Source of the DNA: Agroathelia rolfsii
Taxonomy: Eukaryota; Basidiomycota; Agaricomycetes; Amylocorticiales; Amylocorticiaceae
Direction of reading: 5' to 3'
Length of the DNA stretch: 64,000 nucleotides
Assembly (NCBI GenBank): GCA_018343915.1
Contig: JABRWF010000006.1
Span: 1,984,001 to 2,048,000 of the forward strand
Below are positions 35,701 through 48,126 of this stretch, piece by piece. The notes under the pieces were generated by a model. That model made no database searches, was not told where the DNA came from, and was given only the letters and a program-made list of their open reading frames with translations. The position numbers and the translations under genes are program-made. Each line of letters opens with the position of its first letter. Position 1 is the stretch's first letter.

Positions 35701-37380
35701 ATGAGCTATGCCAACGTTGCCGATATTTCTTCTGCCAATGCCGCTGCCACTGTAGACAATGCCATATTTCTTTACACAACACAGGATGAAATTGGAATAA
35801 TGGTTGTCTCTCTCATCGGCTGTCTCTCTACACTAGCCGTTTCTGTTTACTTGCCTCTCTCATGGCGAGCACGCCTGACCCCAGCCGCCAAACACTTTAC
35901 TCATGCTCAAGCACTGCTGCTTTCCTTACTGGCTGCCAATATTTTCCAAGCAACTGGCGCAATCATGAATTTGAGATGGGTACAAGATAATTCAGTCGTA
36001 CCAGGCAACTATTGCTCTGCACAGGGGGCAATTAAAAACTTGGGCAATGTCGGCACTGCATTTTGGTAAGTCATGACTTCGGTGCCTTATTCTTTCAACA
36101 ATGCTATATGCAGCGACATCAATGTTGCTTGGCACCATTTATGGTATTTCATGATGGCACTGCACAGGATTTTGCATCAATCACACCACGGCTGATTTCG
36201 ACGCAACTCCGTTCTATTATTATATGTGCTCATTCTGCGTTCACAGGTCTTTCGTTTTTGCTGTATATGCGTACCGACTACTCTTCCTGCGCAAAGGTAC
36301 CGGTGCTCAAGAACTTTTCATTATTCTACCTGCTGGATGGGTCTTGGTCGCGCTCGTTCCAATTCTTGGCGTCACAGCCATTCAAAAGCACAGCCGCGGA
36401 GTATATTTTGGTCCGAGCGGTTTGTGGTAAGTTGAGAACTCTGAGTCAGTCATCACCGCTCACAACATTTATAGGTGTTGGATTACTGATGAATATGGAG
36501 CCGCGCGGACCTGGATGGAATACTTCTTTGTACGTCTGATCGTTCAAAGGGAATGCGGAAATGAATCAACCTAACTATATGAAATCAGGAATTCTCATCT
36601 GCAGCCCTTTCCATCCTATTATACGTTCTCATCTTCCTTCGTGTACGCGGAAACCTTGTACGCGTTGATGACATCCAAGGAACCGCCTCCTCGCCTTCCA
36701 TGTCAAATGAGAAGCCCCTTGGGGAGTCCACAGCTTCCAGAAAATGGTGGCAAGGTTGGCGCTTGCGATTTGTTCCGAGAGGAGAGCGCTGGCAACTCGC
36801 CCTTGTGAGGGATGCTGTGGATGAAAGGCTAGTCGGACTAGCGGCCCGAGTAATCTGGTGGGACCTTTTTTTCCCATGAATATCGTACTTGTGCTGTGGA
36901 GAACTGAGAAACTATTAATAAACTTTCACAGGTATCCGATTATCTACCTTATTATCATTTCGCCCATTGCTCTTTGTCGCTTGACCGAGTTCGCTGGCGG
37001 TCAAGTACCGGTATGGGCCACCCTCACCACGGATGCAATCTTCAACAGCACTGGTGAGACATCCCGATATTTTCCCTCGTTTATTGCCTTTTCCTAGTAG
37101 CGTTTCATTCATTCTCATGTATATTTGAATAGGTCTCTTGAATGTATGTCTCACCCTCATCGCGAGACACTATGTCCCCGGCGGATGGCACCAGCTTCCC
37201 GAGAACGCGTTCACCACAGCGCGTAAGCCGATATCCAGTATGCATCTTAATACCGGAATCACCCCCTTCGACATAACTACTACTAGCACTACTCAGAAGG
37301 ATGTGCAACAAACCGTCGTCGAGGAGGATCGCCCGGGAAGGAGAGGCAGTTTTGACCTACAACCAATATCGGTCACGTAG
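35701..37380 (+). CDS. Seven-TM G-protein-coupled receptor (Git3/cAMP-receptor-like)
   Basis: Six exons (35701-36065, 36247-36426, 36475-36529, 36589-36857, 36932-37053, 37133-37380), 412 residues. TM1 is IGIMVVSLIGCLSTLAVSVY, TM2 LLLSLLAANIFQATGAIMN, TM3 SFVFAVYAYRLLFL, TM4 LFIILPAGWVLVALVPILGV, TM5 SSAALSILLYVLIFLRV, TM6 YPIIYLIIISPIALCRL, TM7 LLNVCLTLIARHYVPG. A paired extracellular Cys set (NYCSAQGAIKNLG and GLWCWITDEYG) is expected for this class. The loop between TM5 and TM6 is long and charged, as needed for Galpha contact. Fungal relatives sense carbon sources or amino acids and act through Galpha and cAMP. Intron 1 is 181 bases, the longest in this gene. The ligand is unknown. Confidence 0.8.
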
Positions 37381-37573
37381 TGGCTTGTATAGGAGTAAAA
37401 CGATTTCGTCATGAGTTGAACGATCCTATTTGTTGTACCATTCTTCTTTGCCGTGTATTTTTTTTCGCTTTGCTATGCTTATACCCAGAGGGTCTGAAAT
37501 GTATTTGTTTTGTTTTTTTTTTAGTCTGAATAGACATTAGCTCTTGTGTGCATATGTGGTTGTGTCTGTGTAA

Positions 37574-38442
37574 CTATATACCGTAATCCCTCCTTACATT
37601 CTCCATATACACAAAAGCAATCACAATTGCATCGCGAACATCTTCCCTTTCTTCAGCAAATATCTCGAGGATGGTGCGCTTTTTGCTTGCCTGCAGCCTT
37701 TCCAGCAAGGTCGGCGAATAACTGCGTGCAATAGGCATTTTGGAGTCATCGTTGAGCTCGAGCTAAGTTTTACATTTGGCGCGAGTTAAGTGCATATACG
37801 TGTGTGTGCCAATATCTCCACGAAAAAAAGGGATCTCACCGTAAGATACCGATATTTATGACCTGATGGTAACCATCTATATGATCGGCCGTCTGGTCCT
37901 GTGAACGCGCGACTCGCGGGACTAAAAAGAAGGGGTTAAAATCTCATTTCCCGTGTCATGTAATCAAGACAAAGAACTATTTCTCACTCAAACATACGCA
38001 GTTGACCTGCGTAGGAGAGAAAATCGGTGCCACGCACCTCTTCAGTCGCGCCTGGTAAAAGCACCTTCGTAGAACCGAGAGCATTCCAGTGAATCTCCGC
38101 TAGGACGTCCGCATCCCTGATGAGGGGGTTCATGCTCAAACTGGCTCCATCATCACCATTGTCGTTATCATCACCGACTTCTTCTTCCCCCTGAAGAACA
38201 TGGCTGGATAAATTTATTTTCACAGATTGGGTCTCGTCCAGGACACTGTTGTAATCCTCCGTATTAAGCTCGGGGATGGCAATATCATTAGCACTGACAT
38301 CCGCCGTGCCTCGGATTTTGCGTATAGTCGTATGTCTGACACCTATTCCGAAAGGCGTGGAGGTTTGGTACAGTGGTAGCCTAGTTTCGGCATTGTAAAA
38401 TGTAGTGTTCAATGGAGAATTGTGACTAAGGAGGAGCTTCAT
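37574..38442 (-). CDS. DUF6593-like basidiomycete protein, copy 1
   Basis: Three exons, with E1 38442 to about 37994, E2 about 37921 to 37840, E3 37762-37574; about 239 residues. It opens MKLLLSHNSPLNTTFYNAET and has an acidic central linker. The mid block is LAEIHWNALGSTKVLLPG, then FTGPDGRSYRW, then MPIARSYSPT and DAIVIAFVYMENVRR. The same order occurs in copies 2 and 3. I recognise this as the family annotated DUF6593, common in Agaricomycetes and of unknown function; a beta-rich single domain of the LURP/tubby kind is likely (inference). The E1/E2 junction is ambiguous: the good GTATGT at 37997 is out of phase, so I used a weaker GT at 37993. A TATAAG element lies 70-77 bases upstream. 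Confidence 0.65.
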
Positions 38443-39344
38443 GATGTTTATAATAGCAATACAGCAGAGACAGGGAGATAAGATGCACAGTGGTCATGGG
38501 ATGCCGAGGATTCTTATATCCTAGTAGTCGTGTCAACTCGGAGAGGCAATTTTGGAGTATCATGTGCATGGTTGATTTTGATTTGCTGTGCATGGCCATG
38601 CATATTGGATGCTAGACTCTCTGCCGTTCCCTACCCTGTTTCACGTTGAGCATAGCCTTCTTATTCGTATAGGTCAGTCCGAGTTAATTTCACCATAGAT
38701 ATGTTACATAAAATAAGCAGAATAGTTAGAGCTTTTATCGGCGAGATAATCAAGTCTAATGGAGACAGTATAAATGGCGCAAGCACTGTGATTGAGCTGA
38801 TTGTTCAAATTGGTCGCTAGAAGCACAGGCTACATTGACCGTGACGTAGGAACATGTGAGAGGAGCGGAAAAGGCTAAGCGAGCTGTTAAGCGTGACAGA
38901 GAGTGGTTAGAGTGATTGATGATTGATGAGAGATATTCTCACGCTCAAATATCCCGTTTCTCATTCATCATTTCACTTTTCTTGCATCTTTGATTAGAGG
39001 TGTGTGGTACTCATAACATACAGACATCATGCGCACACGAGTTGTTGACAAAGGTTTCTTACCTGCTGCGACGAAACAGAGGGCGGCATGATCACCGATA
39101 AAATAATAGTAGGTAAGATAACATTGACAAGCAGATGCGGAAACAATTCAAACGAATGCATATGTCCTGATATCCGCAAAGTCTTGACTTGAGTAATGTG
39201 CGAATGATAGGGGTAACTAAACATCACGAATACACGAGAAAGAATACCTAAACTGAGATCCAGCATACCAGAAACAGGGGAATTCGAGTAAAGCACACAT
39301 AGTGATACACACAAGTAAGTAACCAAAAAAAAAGAATATCCACT
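38443..39344. other. Intergenic, DUF6593 copy 1 promoter and NDC80 3' region
   Basis: 902 bases, AT-rich. It holds the TATA element of the DUF6593 gene near 38512-38518. A 99-codon hydrophobic open frame on the minus strand (39326-39027) starts at GTG and lacks splice context, so I do not call it. Nothing else seen. Confidence 0.4.
38512..38519 (-). promoter_or_regulatory. TATA element of DUF6593 copy 1
   Basis: On the minus strand ATATAAGA, 70-77 bases upstream of the ATG at 38442. Placement matches the other two copies loosely. Confidence 0.4.
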
Positions 39345-41747
39345 CTAGTTCTCTTCCGCAAACTGGCGCAAGTTCCTCAATTGCTGGGACACTTCCTCTT
39401 TAAAGAGTAGTGTTTCGTTGCTGTTCTTTACGATGGCACGCACAGTTTCTTCACGCAACTTGTTTACTTTTTCGACCTGTTCCCGGTACCTGTAATCGAA
39501 GTTTGAGTGTGTTGAATCCAAGGATCTCCACATTGCTAAACGATCAGCCACTTACGCAATTTCGAGAGTCTGTAGCCGCGTTTTGATACCCATCCCGTTG
39601 GCAATGGCAGCATTGCGTGCATGAGCAAGATCTCGCTCTAATCGATCGGCCTCGCTTTGACTGACTTGCGCCTGCTCAAGCGTTGCCTATGACATAAAGT
39701 GATTGGCAATCAGTTTTTTTTTTTAGCTCATAACCACAGCCTTGGAAAAAATAATAATCTCGCACCGTCCGCAAATCATCAGCCTGCTCATTCAACACTT
39801 CCACCTTCCTGTCCATTTCCTTAACCTCTCCCTGCACATTCTCACACTCCGCCGTGAGCTGATCGAGTTCATTCTCCACTTTTACTTTCTCATTTTCCAC
39901 TTCGGCCCGCTCAAGACGCTTACTCTCCGCAATCGCGCTCAGCGTGGGCCGCACCGTCTTCCGAATATCTGCGCCACTCAACAGTGCCTGTGGGTCTTTC
40001 AGCGCCGTGTTCAACTCCAACGTCAGATCGATGTCCTCCCACGGCGGCTGCAGCGGCGGGAACAAGCCCAGCGCGGAAAGCGCGTTCGTGTACGTATCCA
40101 CAGCGTGCTCCGCCGCTTCGGCGCGGTTCGCAACCTGGACCTCGAGCGTCATGACCGTCTTCTGCGTCTCAGAGATCCGGTGCTTTAAGTCCTCGAGGTT
40201 GCGCGAGAGCGATTCATGGTCGGTGTTCATTCGCATGACTTCCTCAGGCGACAGGTTCTGCTCGCGTACGATTTCTTGAAGTCTTGTGAGCTCTTTCTGG
40301 AGCTGTTCGTGCTCCTCCGCTAAGAATTGCATAGGAGTGATGGTTCTAAGGTCAGTCCTATGTGACGATAGGGACGAGGGCAGGGGAGAAGGTAGAGCAT
40401 ACTTCGTCGGGCGACCTCGCCACGCTCGTGCTCGATGGTATCGATAAGCCTTTGTTTTCGTGCGGTGTATATTCTGATAGATTCGGCAAACTTTTTTTCA
40501 TCACTCTTAGCTGACTCGTTCTGCTTACGCAGTGCCACCAGCGGCGACTATTTTGTAGAGATGAGTAGATATTATTATAGCACGGGCAAAAAACAGGAGT
40601 AATACACACAGGAGTGGAAGTTAGTTGGTCCAACTCTTTCTTCAGCTTCCTCAGCTGCTCCTTTTTCGTATCCAAATCTGCTAGAACCTTTTCGTTTTTC
40701 TTCGCTGTCGAGCTTGGCACTCAATACAAACTTCCAAAATAAAAGCACATATGTGCAATGGGGGAGCGCACCGTATCGAGCCTCGACTTGGGTGTCGAAT
40801 TCGGTAAAGTCATCGGAGCCCTCGAGCCAGGCCTGGTATGTGAGCGCATAATAATCATTGGCAATCGCCTGGTGGTGGAACGGGTCGTCGAATTCATCGG
40901 GTACGTCTTCTAATATTTGTAAGGTCGGATGATGGCTTTGTTGGTAGTGATCAAGAGCCTGGTTAAAATGAGCCTCTTTCGGCGTGATGCAGAAGCTCGA
41001 CAAACCTTGCATTCTTCCACCAGCCAATGTAAAACACCCAACAAAGCCGGCCAAGCGTGCATCGAAGCTGGCGCTGCGAGACCCTTGACGTCCAGCTGAG
41101 ATACAAATGGATATCGCAAGGACTTGAGGGCGGCGATGAAGGTGTCCTCAAACCTGATCTTCTGGTCTGTCTCCGCCCAATGGTTCTTGTCAATCAGCGA
41201 GACGAGGGCTTCAAAGATGCTACGGTAATCCTTTCCAGTGATATTGTACATCGCGTTGGGCTCTGGATAACCTATTTCCCTAAGCCATTCGGTGACTTCT
41301 TTACGCATCCTGTTTTGTACATTGCGATCGCGGAGTTGACGAGGATCTTTGAGGGGTTGGATGCCTGATGCAGCGGCAGCAGCAGGAGCACCGGGCCACA
41401 TCGAGCCTCGACGGTTTGCGCTGGGCATCGAGTTAAAAATGAAGATTTATGAGTTCGAAAATTGTGAGCTACCTGTTCATGGGTGTTCGACCTATGGCTG
41501 CTTTGCTTGTGCTTGCAAGCAGGGGGTTGTTGGTTGAAGATCGAAAAATAGAATGGCGTGGATTTGTGCTTGGGGCAGCCATAGGGAGAGGTGGGGGTAG
41601 CATTGCTCCTCGTTGAGCAGGACCAGCCATAGACATTCGCATTTCTCGAGAAGTGCTAGTAGGCTTCTTCATAGCAGAGGCAGGCATAGGAATTGCAGAA
41701 ATCCCAGAAGCATGAGGAGCAATAGAGCGTCTCCAATCAGCAGCCAT
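39345..41747 (-). CDS. NDC80: Kinetochore protein NDC80 (HEC1)
   Basis: Start ATG 41747 (MAADWRRSIAPHASGISA), stop TAG at 39347-39345, several short introns. Basic N-terminal tail rich in Ser/Pro/Met/Arg, as in Ndc80 tails that touch microtubules. Then DPRQLRDRNVQNRMRKEVTEWL and MYNITGKDYRSIFEALVSLI, the calponin-homology head; FVSQLDVKGLAAPASMHAWP; LLGVLHWLVEECK. The remainder is a long coiled coil (EEHEQLQKELTRLQEIVREQ, DLKHRISETQKTVMTLEVQV), ending LLFKEEVSQQLRNLRQFAEE. Ndc80 with Nuf2, Spc24 and Spc25 couples kinetochores to spindle microtubules. The gene is divergent from the SMG6-like gene over an 810-base region. Confidence 0.9.
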
Positions 41748-42557
41748 AGTGCACCAAGCTTCTGATAGTATATGTCGGTAGTGCTATTGAAGCAAAGAAT
41801 TGCCCAGTAGTAAAGTGTGCTGTACTTATCAAGCGTGTACTTCAAGTTGTCCAAGAAGTTACGGTGCAGTCCAATACGCGGCACTGTTTCCAAACTCCGA
41901 CACGCGTTAGGTCACATGACTAAGAATCCTCGCGGATAGTTTTGAGCCCAGCGGTCGGTCGCTTTGATGATCGAATATAACGTCCCCGACTTGAGCCTTT
42001 TCGTACAGACTTCATAAATACACCTATCTTGAGAGAGGCCATGCTCGATGCGAACCGAAGAAACAGCGTGTTTGGCATGGCATCTCTACAAAAGATGCCT
42101 ACGTAGCCAACGGTGCTCAGTCCGTTGCTGAAAACAAAGAGCGGAACGGACTGTGGAGCGCAGTTGCTATCCTAACGCCGCGCACTGGCCCACTCGGCTT
42201 GCGCTACGCCAGCAGCAGCGGAAGGAAGATGCTATAGATCGGATGCTAGGCGCGAGGAACAGGGCAAGCGCCATGCGAGAGGTAGGGCAGCTACTTCTCG
42301 GCGTTCTCGGCGTAGTGTTAGCAATATTATATTTTTTATTATTTAATAATACACCAAATGGGCTGGTGGCAATTGGTGGTGGCTTGTGTGGCTGTGCTGA
42401 GCTGCGCGCAGGAGACTATTACATAAGCAATCACTGCCTGCGCAGCTCCGGGCGGCCGCAGCAGGTTCATAAAGTAAGTCGCTCGCCAGGCCGCAGCGCT
42501 TGCTGGCCGTCCTCTTCTCTCTCGACTTCAATCTCTGCTCTGCTCTCTTCTGCTCCT
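41748..42557. other. Divergent promoter region, NDC80 and SMG6-like gene
   Basis: 810 bases. Contains an AT run (ATATTATATTTTTTATTATTTAATAAT, 42324-42350). Just after it lies an imperfect palindrome: GAGCTGCGCGCAGG near 42399 and CCTGCGCAGCTC near 42437-42448, 22-25 bases apart. TATA-like and stem signals both lie 110-230 bases upstream of the SMG6-like ATG. No gene called; an open plus-strand frame crosses part of it. Confidence 0.45.
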
Positions 42558-45500
42558 ATGGGTTCTCGCGGTAAGGATCCTGTCGACATTGCCTCCAGGA
42601 TCGTTGCTCTCCAAAGGAGAAATAAGTGTGTCATCAGCAATCTCCATCATTGCTCTCTTATACCAGATGTAATTGATCTCGCTCGCTTTTTCTCTCCAGT
42701 GCCCCCTCTAGGCGGGACAAATCCCAGGCAGAGTCGTCGAGAGCTGGCCTTTCCTCTACTCTCCAGCCTGAATCTGCACGGGCTGCCTCCTCGTCTTCAC
42801 CACACGCTGAATCTTCGCGGGCAGCCGTTGCGGGGTCCGTCTCGCCCAAATCCCCCTCCCCCAGAATAGCCGTTGCATCGTCTTCGCATACCGACCCGCC
42901 ACATGCTCCCGTTGACGAGTTCAACAGGCGTCTCAAGATATCCTCTTCTCCACGCACCTCTCAACGAAAACTATACACTCCAGATGCACAACCTATGAGG
43001 GTCTTCCAGGAGCCAGAGCCCATGGTCTCATCCTCACGAGACACCGCTTCGAGCACCCGCCGCGATGCAACAACAACACGCCAACTATTTGATCATCGAA
43101 AGGATGACCCTGTCCGCTTCTCCGTCCTGGCTCGTCCAGGTAAACCACCTGCTCCTACTCCCAAGTCATCGCTTGAGTATGGAGCCTCTTCTGCATCAGC
43201 ATCTTCGTATGCACACTCTGTATCATCCAGCTCTTTTACTCTCTCGAGCACCACAGATGGCTCTAGCGCAAGTTCGGCTCTTTTCGAAGACGGTCGTCGA
43301 CAGGGCGAAAGCAGCGATCCTGGTAACACAGCATTCGCATTGCAACTCAAACGACTCTACCGTGGCATCACATCGCTGGAAAAAGAGATCTTGGAAGAGA
43401 ATGCCGACGATACCAACGAGGATGCTGGCCGCACCCTAATCAATCGAAAGTCATCTCCACCCTCCAGTGAGGCCAAAGAATACACTCAAGAACAGGAGAA
43501 GTGGCGAAAACTTGTTGATAACCACAAACGGTTAGTTTTCATCCTCATCTCCCCGGAAATTCGCCATATTAATAAGAAAAAAAAAACGACATTCTCAGTC
43601 TCGTTGAAATGATGCATGACCTCCTCCAAATCTCGCTTGCACCCACCGTACCCGCTTCTCTGCGAAACATACCCACTAAATACAATATAATTATCCGCAT
43701 GTGGACACACGGATTCCACAGACTCCTCGAGTCGCTTCGACGTGCTGCTTTCAGCGGATCTGAAATCGCGCTCGAACACCTTCAAGATTTCATCTACTAC
43801 TCCTATGTTTTTTACACGCATCTTCACGAGGAACACACTCTCCGTGCCTTCCGCAGCGGCTGGCTGGAGGCCCTCGGAGATCTTGCACGGTACCGCATGG
43901 CCGTCGCAGCACTCGTCACGGGAACGACCGCCACATCACAGGCACTGACCGCAGCAGCCCTTGGCGCCCCTGCGGACCCATCGGCAGCCAAAGCGAAGTC
44001 CAGTAGCGTCAACTCGTTTCCTGTGGCGAGAATCGACGATTCTCCGTCTCCTAGTGTCGGCGTGGCTGCTGCACGTCAGATGAACGTCGAGCCCGAGAAG
44101 GAGCGATGGCGCGTGGCAGCGCGAGGATGGTACGCAGCCGGTCTGGCAGACACCCCCGGCACAGGCAAGCTGCATCATCATCTTGGTCTACTCAGCCGTG
44201 ACGCCGACGGCGAAGAGCTTCGAGCTGTGTATCATTTTGTAAAGAGGTAAATAATCTGGCTCTTTTATTTTTGGTTTACCATTGATTAGACTAACGCCAT
44301 CTTGTGATCGGCTAGTATGACAGCTCTGCATCCATTTTCGACCGCCCGTGAATCGGTCTTGCCCATCTGGTCACTGTCTGCCCAAGCGCGGCGATGGCAG
44401 CCAGACGCTCGTGCATCGGAGCTCTTCGTGCTCCTGCATGGCCTTCTTTTCACCAACGTCCAGCTAGATGATTTTGCTCGCGCTGAGGCGCGATTCCTCG
44501 AACGTCTTTCGATTGATGGGGCAGAAGAAAGGGAATGGGCGATGATGGCGATTATCAACATCGGCGCCACGTTTGAATACGGCCGACCAACTGGTTTGCT
44601 AAGGAAGGCAGGGCTCTTTGGCGGAGGTAGCAGTACCACAAGTGCCCCTAACGGCACTGGTACCGCGACGGCCGTCAAGCTCGCCAGGCGCCCAGACGAT
44701 ACCACCACCAGCAGTGGTCGCAAGATGGACGTAGATGACGCTACCTCGTCCCCACTACTGTCCTCCGAGCATGCTACCGCAATAGCGATGGACGACATTC
44801 CGCTTGCCCTGCGCTTCTCTCTCCGGCTAACATTTTCCATCCTGGAATACGTCCTTCGTCACCCGACACGGCGCGCATCACGATTCGCGCGCTCGAGCGT
44901 GAACCCGTACTTGACAGTGTTGCTGACCTTCCTCACCACAATCCTGCGGCACGTGCCCGCGCGTGCACTGCTCGAGCGTTTTGTGCCGTGGAACGCTCTT
45001 GCGACGTTCTTCGCCTCCTCCTCGGGCGCCGTACCGCGCAGCATCGTCAGTTCTGAATTCCCCGTTTCCGGCGGAGAGCCGACGTGGCCGATGCTGACGA
45101 GTGGGTGTGCTCCGCCGTTGAATGAGGACTGGTGTATGCGTGGTATGGAGTGGGTCGGCCGCAAGGTGTTCGAGCGTGGATACTGGAAGGGCGGAGAGGA
45201 GCGCATGGCGGAGCTGGAGGTGCTTGAGATGGCCGAGGGTGGTGCAGAGATGGAAACGGATGGTGTGATTGAGGAGGATGGGGAGGAAGGAGAGGGGAGG
45301 GAGAAGGAGAAGGAGCGCCTCAGGGCGTGGGTGCGAGTTGTGAGGTGTGGGGCGGTGATTGCGAACACGATTGACGGGTTTAATTCTGTTAATGGTCGGG
45401 AGTGGGTAGTTGAGGGTACGTTGAGAGCCAAAGTCAATCGGTGGGAGGAGGAAGAGCGACTGGAGAGGGAGGCTGAGGAGAGGAGAAGAAGGGGGACGAG

Positions 45501-46356
45501 GTGGGCGGATGATGATGGGGATGATAGCGCGATGGAGGTCGATGAGGAGGACGAGGAGGATGACGCGAGCGATGAGGAGGACTCGGAAGAGGTCAAGGCT
45601 CTCAAGGCCCGCAGGAGGTATCTTAAGAGCCTCCTTGTCAATCACGAGCATGCTGCCCCCTCGTCTCGCCCTCGTCGCCGTGCCACTACTGGCAACAAGT
45701 CGACGCCATCACACCCATCTCTCCATATCGTCCCAGGATACACGGTTCTCGTTCTGGACACTAACATCTTGCTCTCCTCGCTTTCTATCATCATATCACT
45801 CATCACATCGCACTCGTGGACAATTGTTGTTCCATTGCCTGTCATCACTGAGCTCGATGGTCTCGGATCTGAGGCCAACGTCTCTCCACTGGCCGACGCT
45901 GCTCGCGCTGCTCTCGAGTATCTGTCCACCCACACTCGCTCATACTCGTCTTCGCTCAAGATCTTGACCTCACAAGGCAACTATCTACCCAACTTGAACG
46001 TGCGCAGCGAACAGGTTCAACTCAGGAACGGTTCCAACAACAGGAACATGGATGATCTCATCCTCCGTTCGGCAATCTGGCAAGATGAGCACTGGATGGA
46101 TCGTACACCGTTCCTGAAGGGAGCTCAACTCGACGGCCAGTCAACGGAGGATAGGGAGCGCCAAGTTGAGGGTGCAGCGAAAGTTGTGCTCCTCACTTTG
46201 GATCGAAACCGTGAGTTATTATAGCATTTATTCATATGTCTGATTTTCTGACGAACTTGTGCTTTTTTTTTTTCAGTGCGTTTGAAAGCTCGTTCCAGGC
46301 AGCTGCCTGCCGCAAATGAAAAAGATATGGCTGCTATCTTCGCTACAGTTTCGTAA
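42558..46356 (+). CDS. EST1/SMG6-like protein with C-terminal PIN nuclease domain
   Basis: Five exons (42558-42625, 42700-43530, 43599-44246, 44316-46210, 46277-46356), 1173 residues. The N-terminal 300 residues are disordered, Ser/Pro-rich. Residues about 310-700 show the helical TPR-like EST1 region (FIYYSYVFYTHLHEEHTLRA, YAAGLADTPGTGKLHHHLGLL, VYHFVKRMTALHPFSTARES, the EST1 DNA-binding-type repeat). The C-terminus is a PIN domain with the acidic set: VLDTNILLSS, ITELDGLGSEA, MDDLILRSAI and LTLDRNLRLKARS. SMG6 cuts mRNA near premature stop codons in nonsense-mediated decay and, with EST1 homology, touches telomere biology. A long acidic Glu/Asp/Arg linker (residues 850-950) separates the two halves. 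Full acidic residue set suggests an active nuclease. Confidence 0.85.
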
Positions 46357-47295
46357 AGGAGTAGCATGCCCTTTCATCGCTTTCTGCCACCCTTTCACCT
46401 TCCGGTTACACGTCGATGTAGCCCCTAGGTTATCTCGTCCTTTACGACCACACCGGGGGCGTTGTACGGCCCCCAGCCTTATGACTCCACTTCACGTCCT
46501 TCTGTCCTTTGTTCGGTCATGGTCAACTGAATCGCGTGCTCGTATCTTGGACAATCGTTCTTGTGCAAAACTCCGGTATTGCACATGTCTCTGCCACCTC
46601 CCCTTTTCTCCATCCTATTGCGCTCCCTATGGATGGCTACAACGTATCTTGATTACCCACACCCTCCTTGTTTCATGCCCATTTCTTATAAAATGTATTT
46701 ATCATTTTTTCCTGTCCAAGGATTGGACTTGGCCTTATTATTGTCCCTTCGTTTTTTCCCATCATTTCCGTTTTCTCTGGCTCTCTTCTGGTATATGCTA
46801 CTATCAATCACATACCCCTATCGCATCCCATCCACTCGTTTCTTTCTCTCTTGTTTTATTCTCTCTCTTCCTGTAAAATCCCTGCTCCTCAGTGTATTTG
46901 ATCTATAGCCTCCGTCGAAATCAAAATTCGAGTCTTGGGCAGTTTACAGCAACGAGGATGATTTGTGTGATATCCAAATAGATTCCGACAGAATACCCTC
47001 TCTCCCCTCAATTGATTAGCGTGTTCTGTAAAGGCGCTGGGAAAATTCCGAGCACCGACAGATTAGTCCAATGACACCAATGATTTCATCTCTTCTCCGC
47101 TGCGCACAGCGCGCGAGGTCACAAGCAATTCTAACCAAGTAAGGAAAGCCATGATGTATCCTGCTGCGCATGTGTATCAGCACTTGACAGGTATATATAT
47201 ACACAGCACCTATGGTGCTTGGCAAGATTGATATAAGTCCTGACGTCTCCCCACCGAATCACTTCCATCCAAACTACTATTGAAAGTCTAGCAAG
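46357..47295. other. Intergenic, T- and C-rich 3' flank plus DUF6593 copy 2 promoter
   Basis: 939 bases. 46357-46910 is pyrimidine-rich on the plus strand and opens several hydrophobic frames (up to 186 codons) that end in Leu/Phe-rich peptides. I read these as composition artefacts of the 3' flank. A TATATATATA element sits at 47192-47201. Confidence 0.4.
47192..47201 (+). promoter_or_regulatory. TATA element of DUF6593 copy 2
   Basis: TATATATATA about 95-104 bases upstream of the ATG at 47296. The other two copies have a TATA-type element at a comparable distance. Confidence 0.5.
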
Positions 47296-48126
47296 ATGAA
47301 GCTTGTTATGAGCAAGAACACAATAGTCAATACCACTCTCTACGATGAATCCACGGGTCAACCGGTATATCAGATCCGGACCGCGTTCAAAGTTGCTGGG
47401 AATAGAAGAACTATCATCAGCCGTGTGCACCCTGGATCTTCGATAAATGGCGGCTTGCGGGTACGAGAGAACAGGCTTCGATCGGATGGTGCCTCAGACG
47501 TTGCACCCCTGCTTGATGATGCCAAAGCAGGAGTGGAGGAAGAGGGAGAGGATGAAGACTTTGAGGAAGCCGAAGATGCAGAAGAGAATGACCACCATCT
47601 AGACACGAATTTCCTGGCTGAGGTACACTGGAGCGTGCTTGGCCCTTCCAAAATGCGACTGCCTTTTACTAACGAGGAAATCCGTACGAGCGAGTATCTG
47701 CATTATTGCGGATTTCTTTGGCAGTGAGTGTCGAGTTCTCTTCGCAATAACGTAACTAGCAGGAGTTTATGGTGGTATTTATCATGATATAGAAATCGCT
47801 GGTTTACCGGACCAGATGGGCAGATATACAAATGGAAGAATGCTTGCACACTTGACCAACACTTGACTGTCAGTTTACCGCAAAATATCCCTTCGATTTA
47901 TAATTGAGTTTTTTCCGTGTAGCTTGAGCTAGACAACGGCGACAGAACGTCAACAATAGTCGCATGTAGCCGCACGCCTAATGCGGGATTTTTCAGCTTA
48001 CGTAGTCCTAGGAGTTTGGAAATCTTTGGAGACCAGCGCCAGGATGTCATGGACGCTATTGTAATAACATTCGTGTACATGGAAAAGCTTCGTCGGGAAA
48101 AGATGAAGACGGCACGGCTAGGATAG
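47296..48126 (+). CDS. DUF6593-like basidiomycete protein, copy 2
   Basis: Three exons (47296-47723, 47793-47868, 47923-48126), 235 residues, all junctions in phase. MKLVMSKNTIVNTTLYDEST at the start, an acidic low-complexity insert (EEEGEDEDFEEAEDAEEND) near residue 80-98, LAEVHWSVLGPSKMRLPFTN, then NRWFTGPDGQIYKWKNACTL and DAIVITFVYMEKLRREKMK. The shared order with copies 1 and 3 shows one domain interrupted by an acidic loop of variable length. No signal peptide or TM helix, so probably intracellular. Function unknown. Confidence 0.75.

Noticed and set aside
44859..45651. Two long antisense open frames (257-260 codons) opposite the SMG6-like gene
   Set aside because: They come from the GC-rich, acidic-coding sense strand, and their Ser/Leu-rich composition is a shadow of that codon use. 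They have no domain, and no promoter or splice context.
46316..46908. 186-codon and 115-codon frames after the SMG6-like gene
   Set aside because: Pyrimidine-rich 3' flank gives open frames with Leu/Ser/Phe only. No start context or homologous motif.
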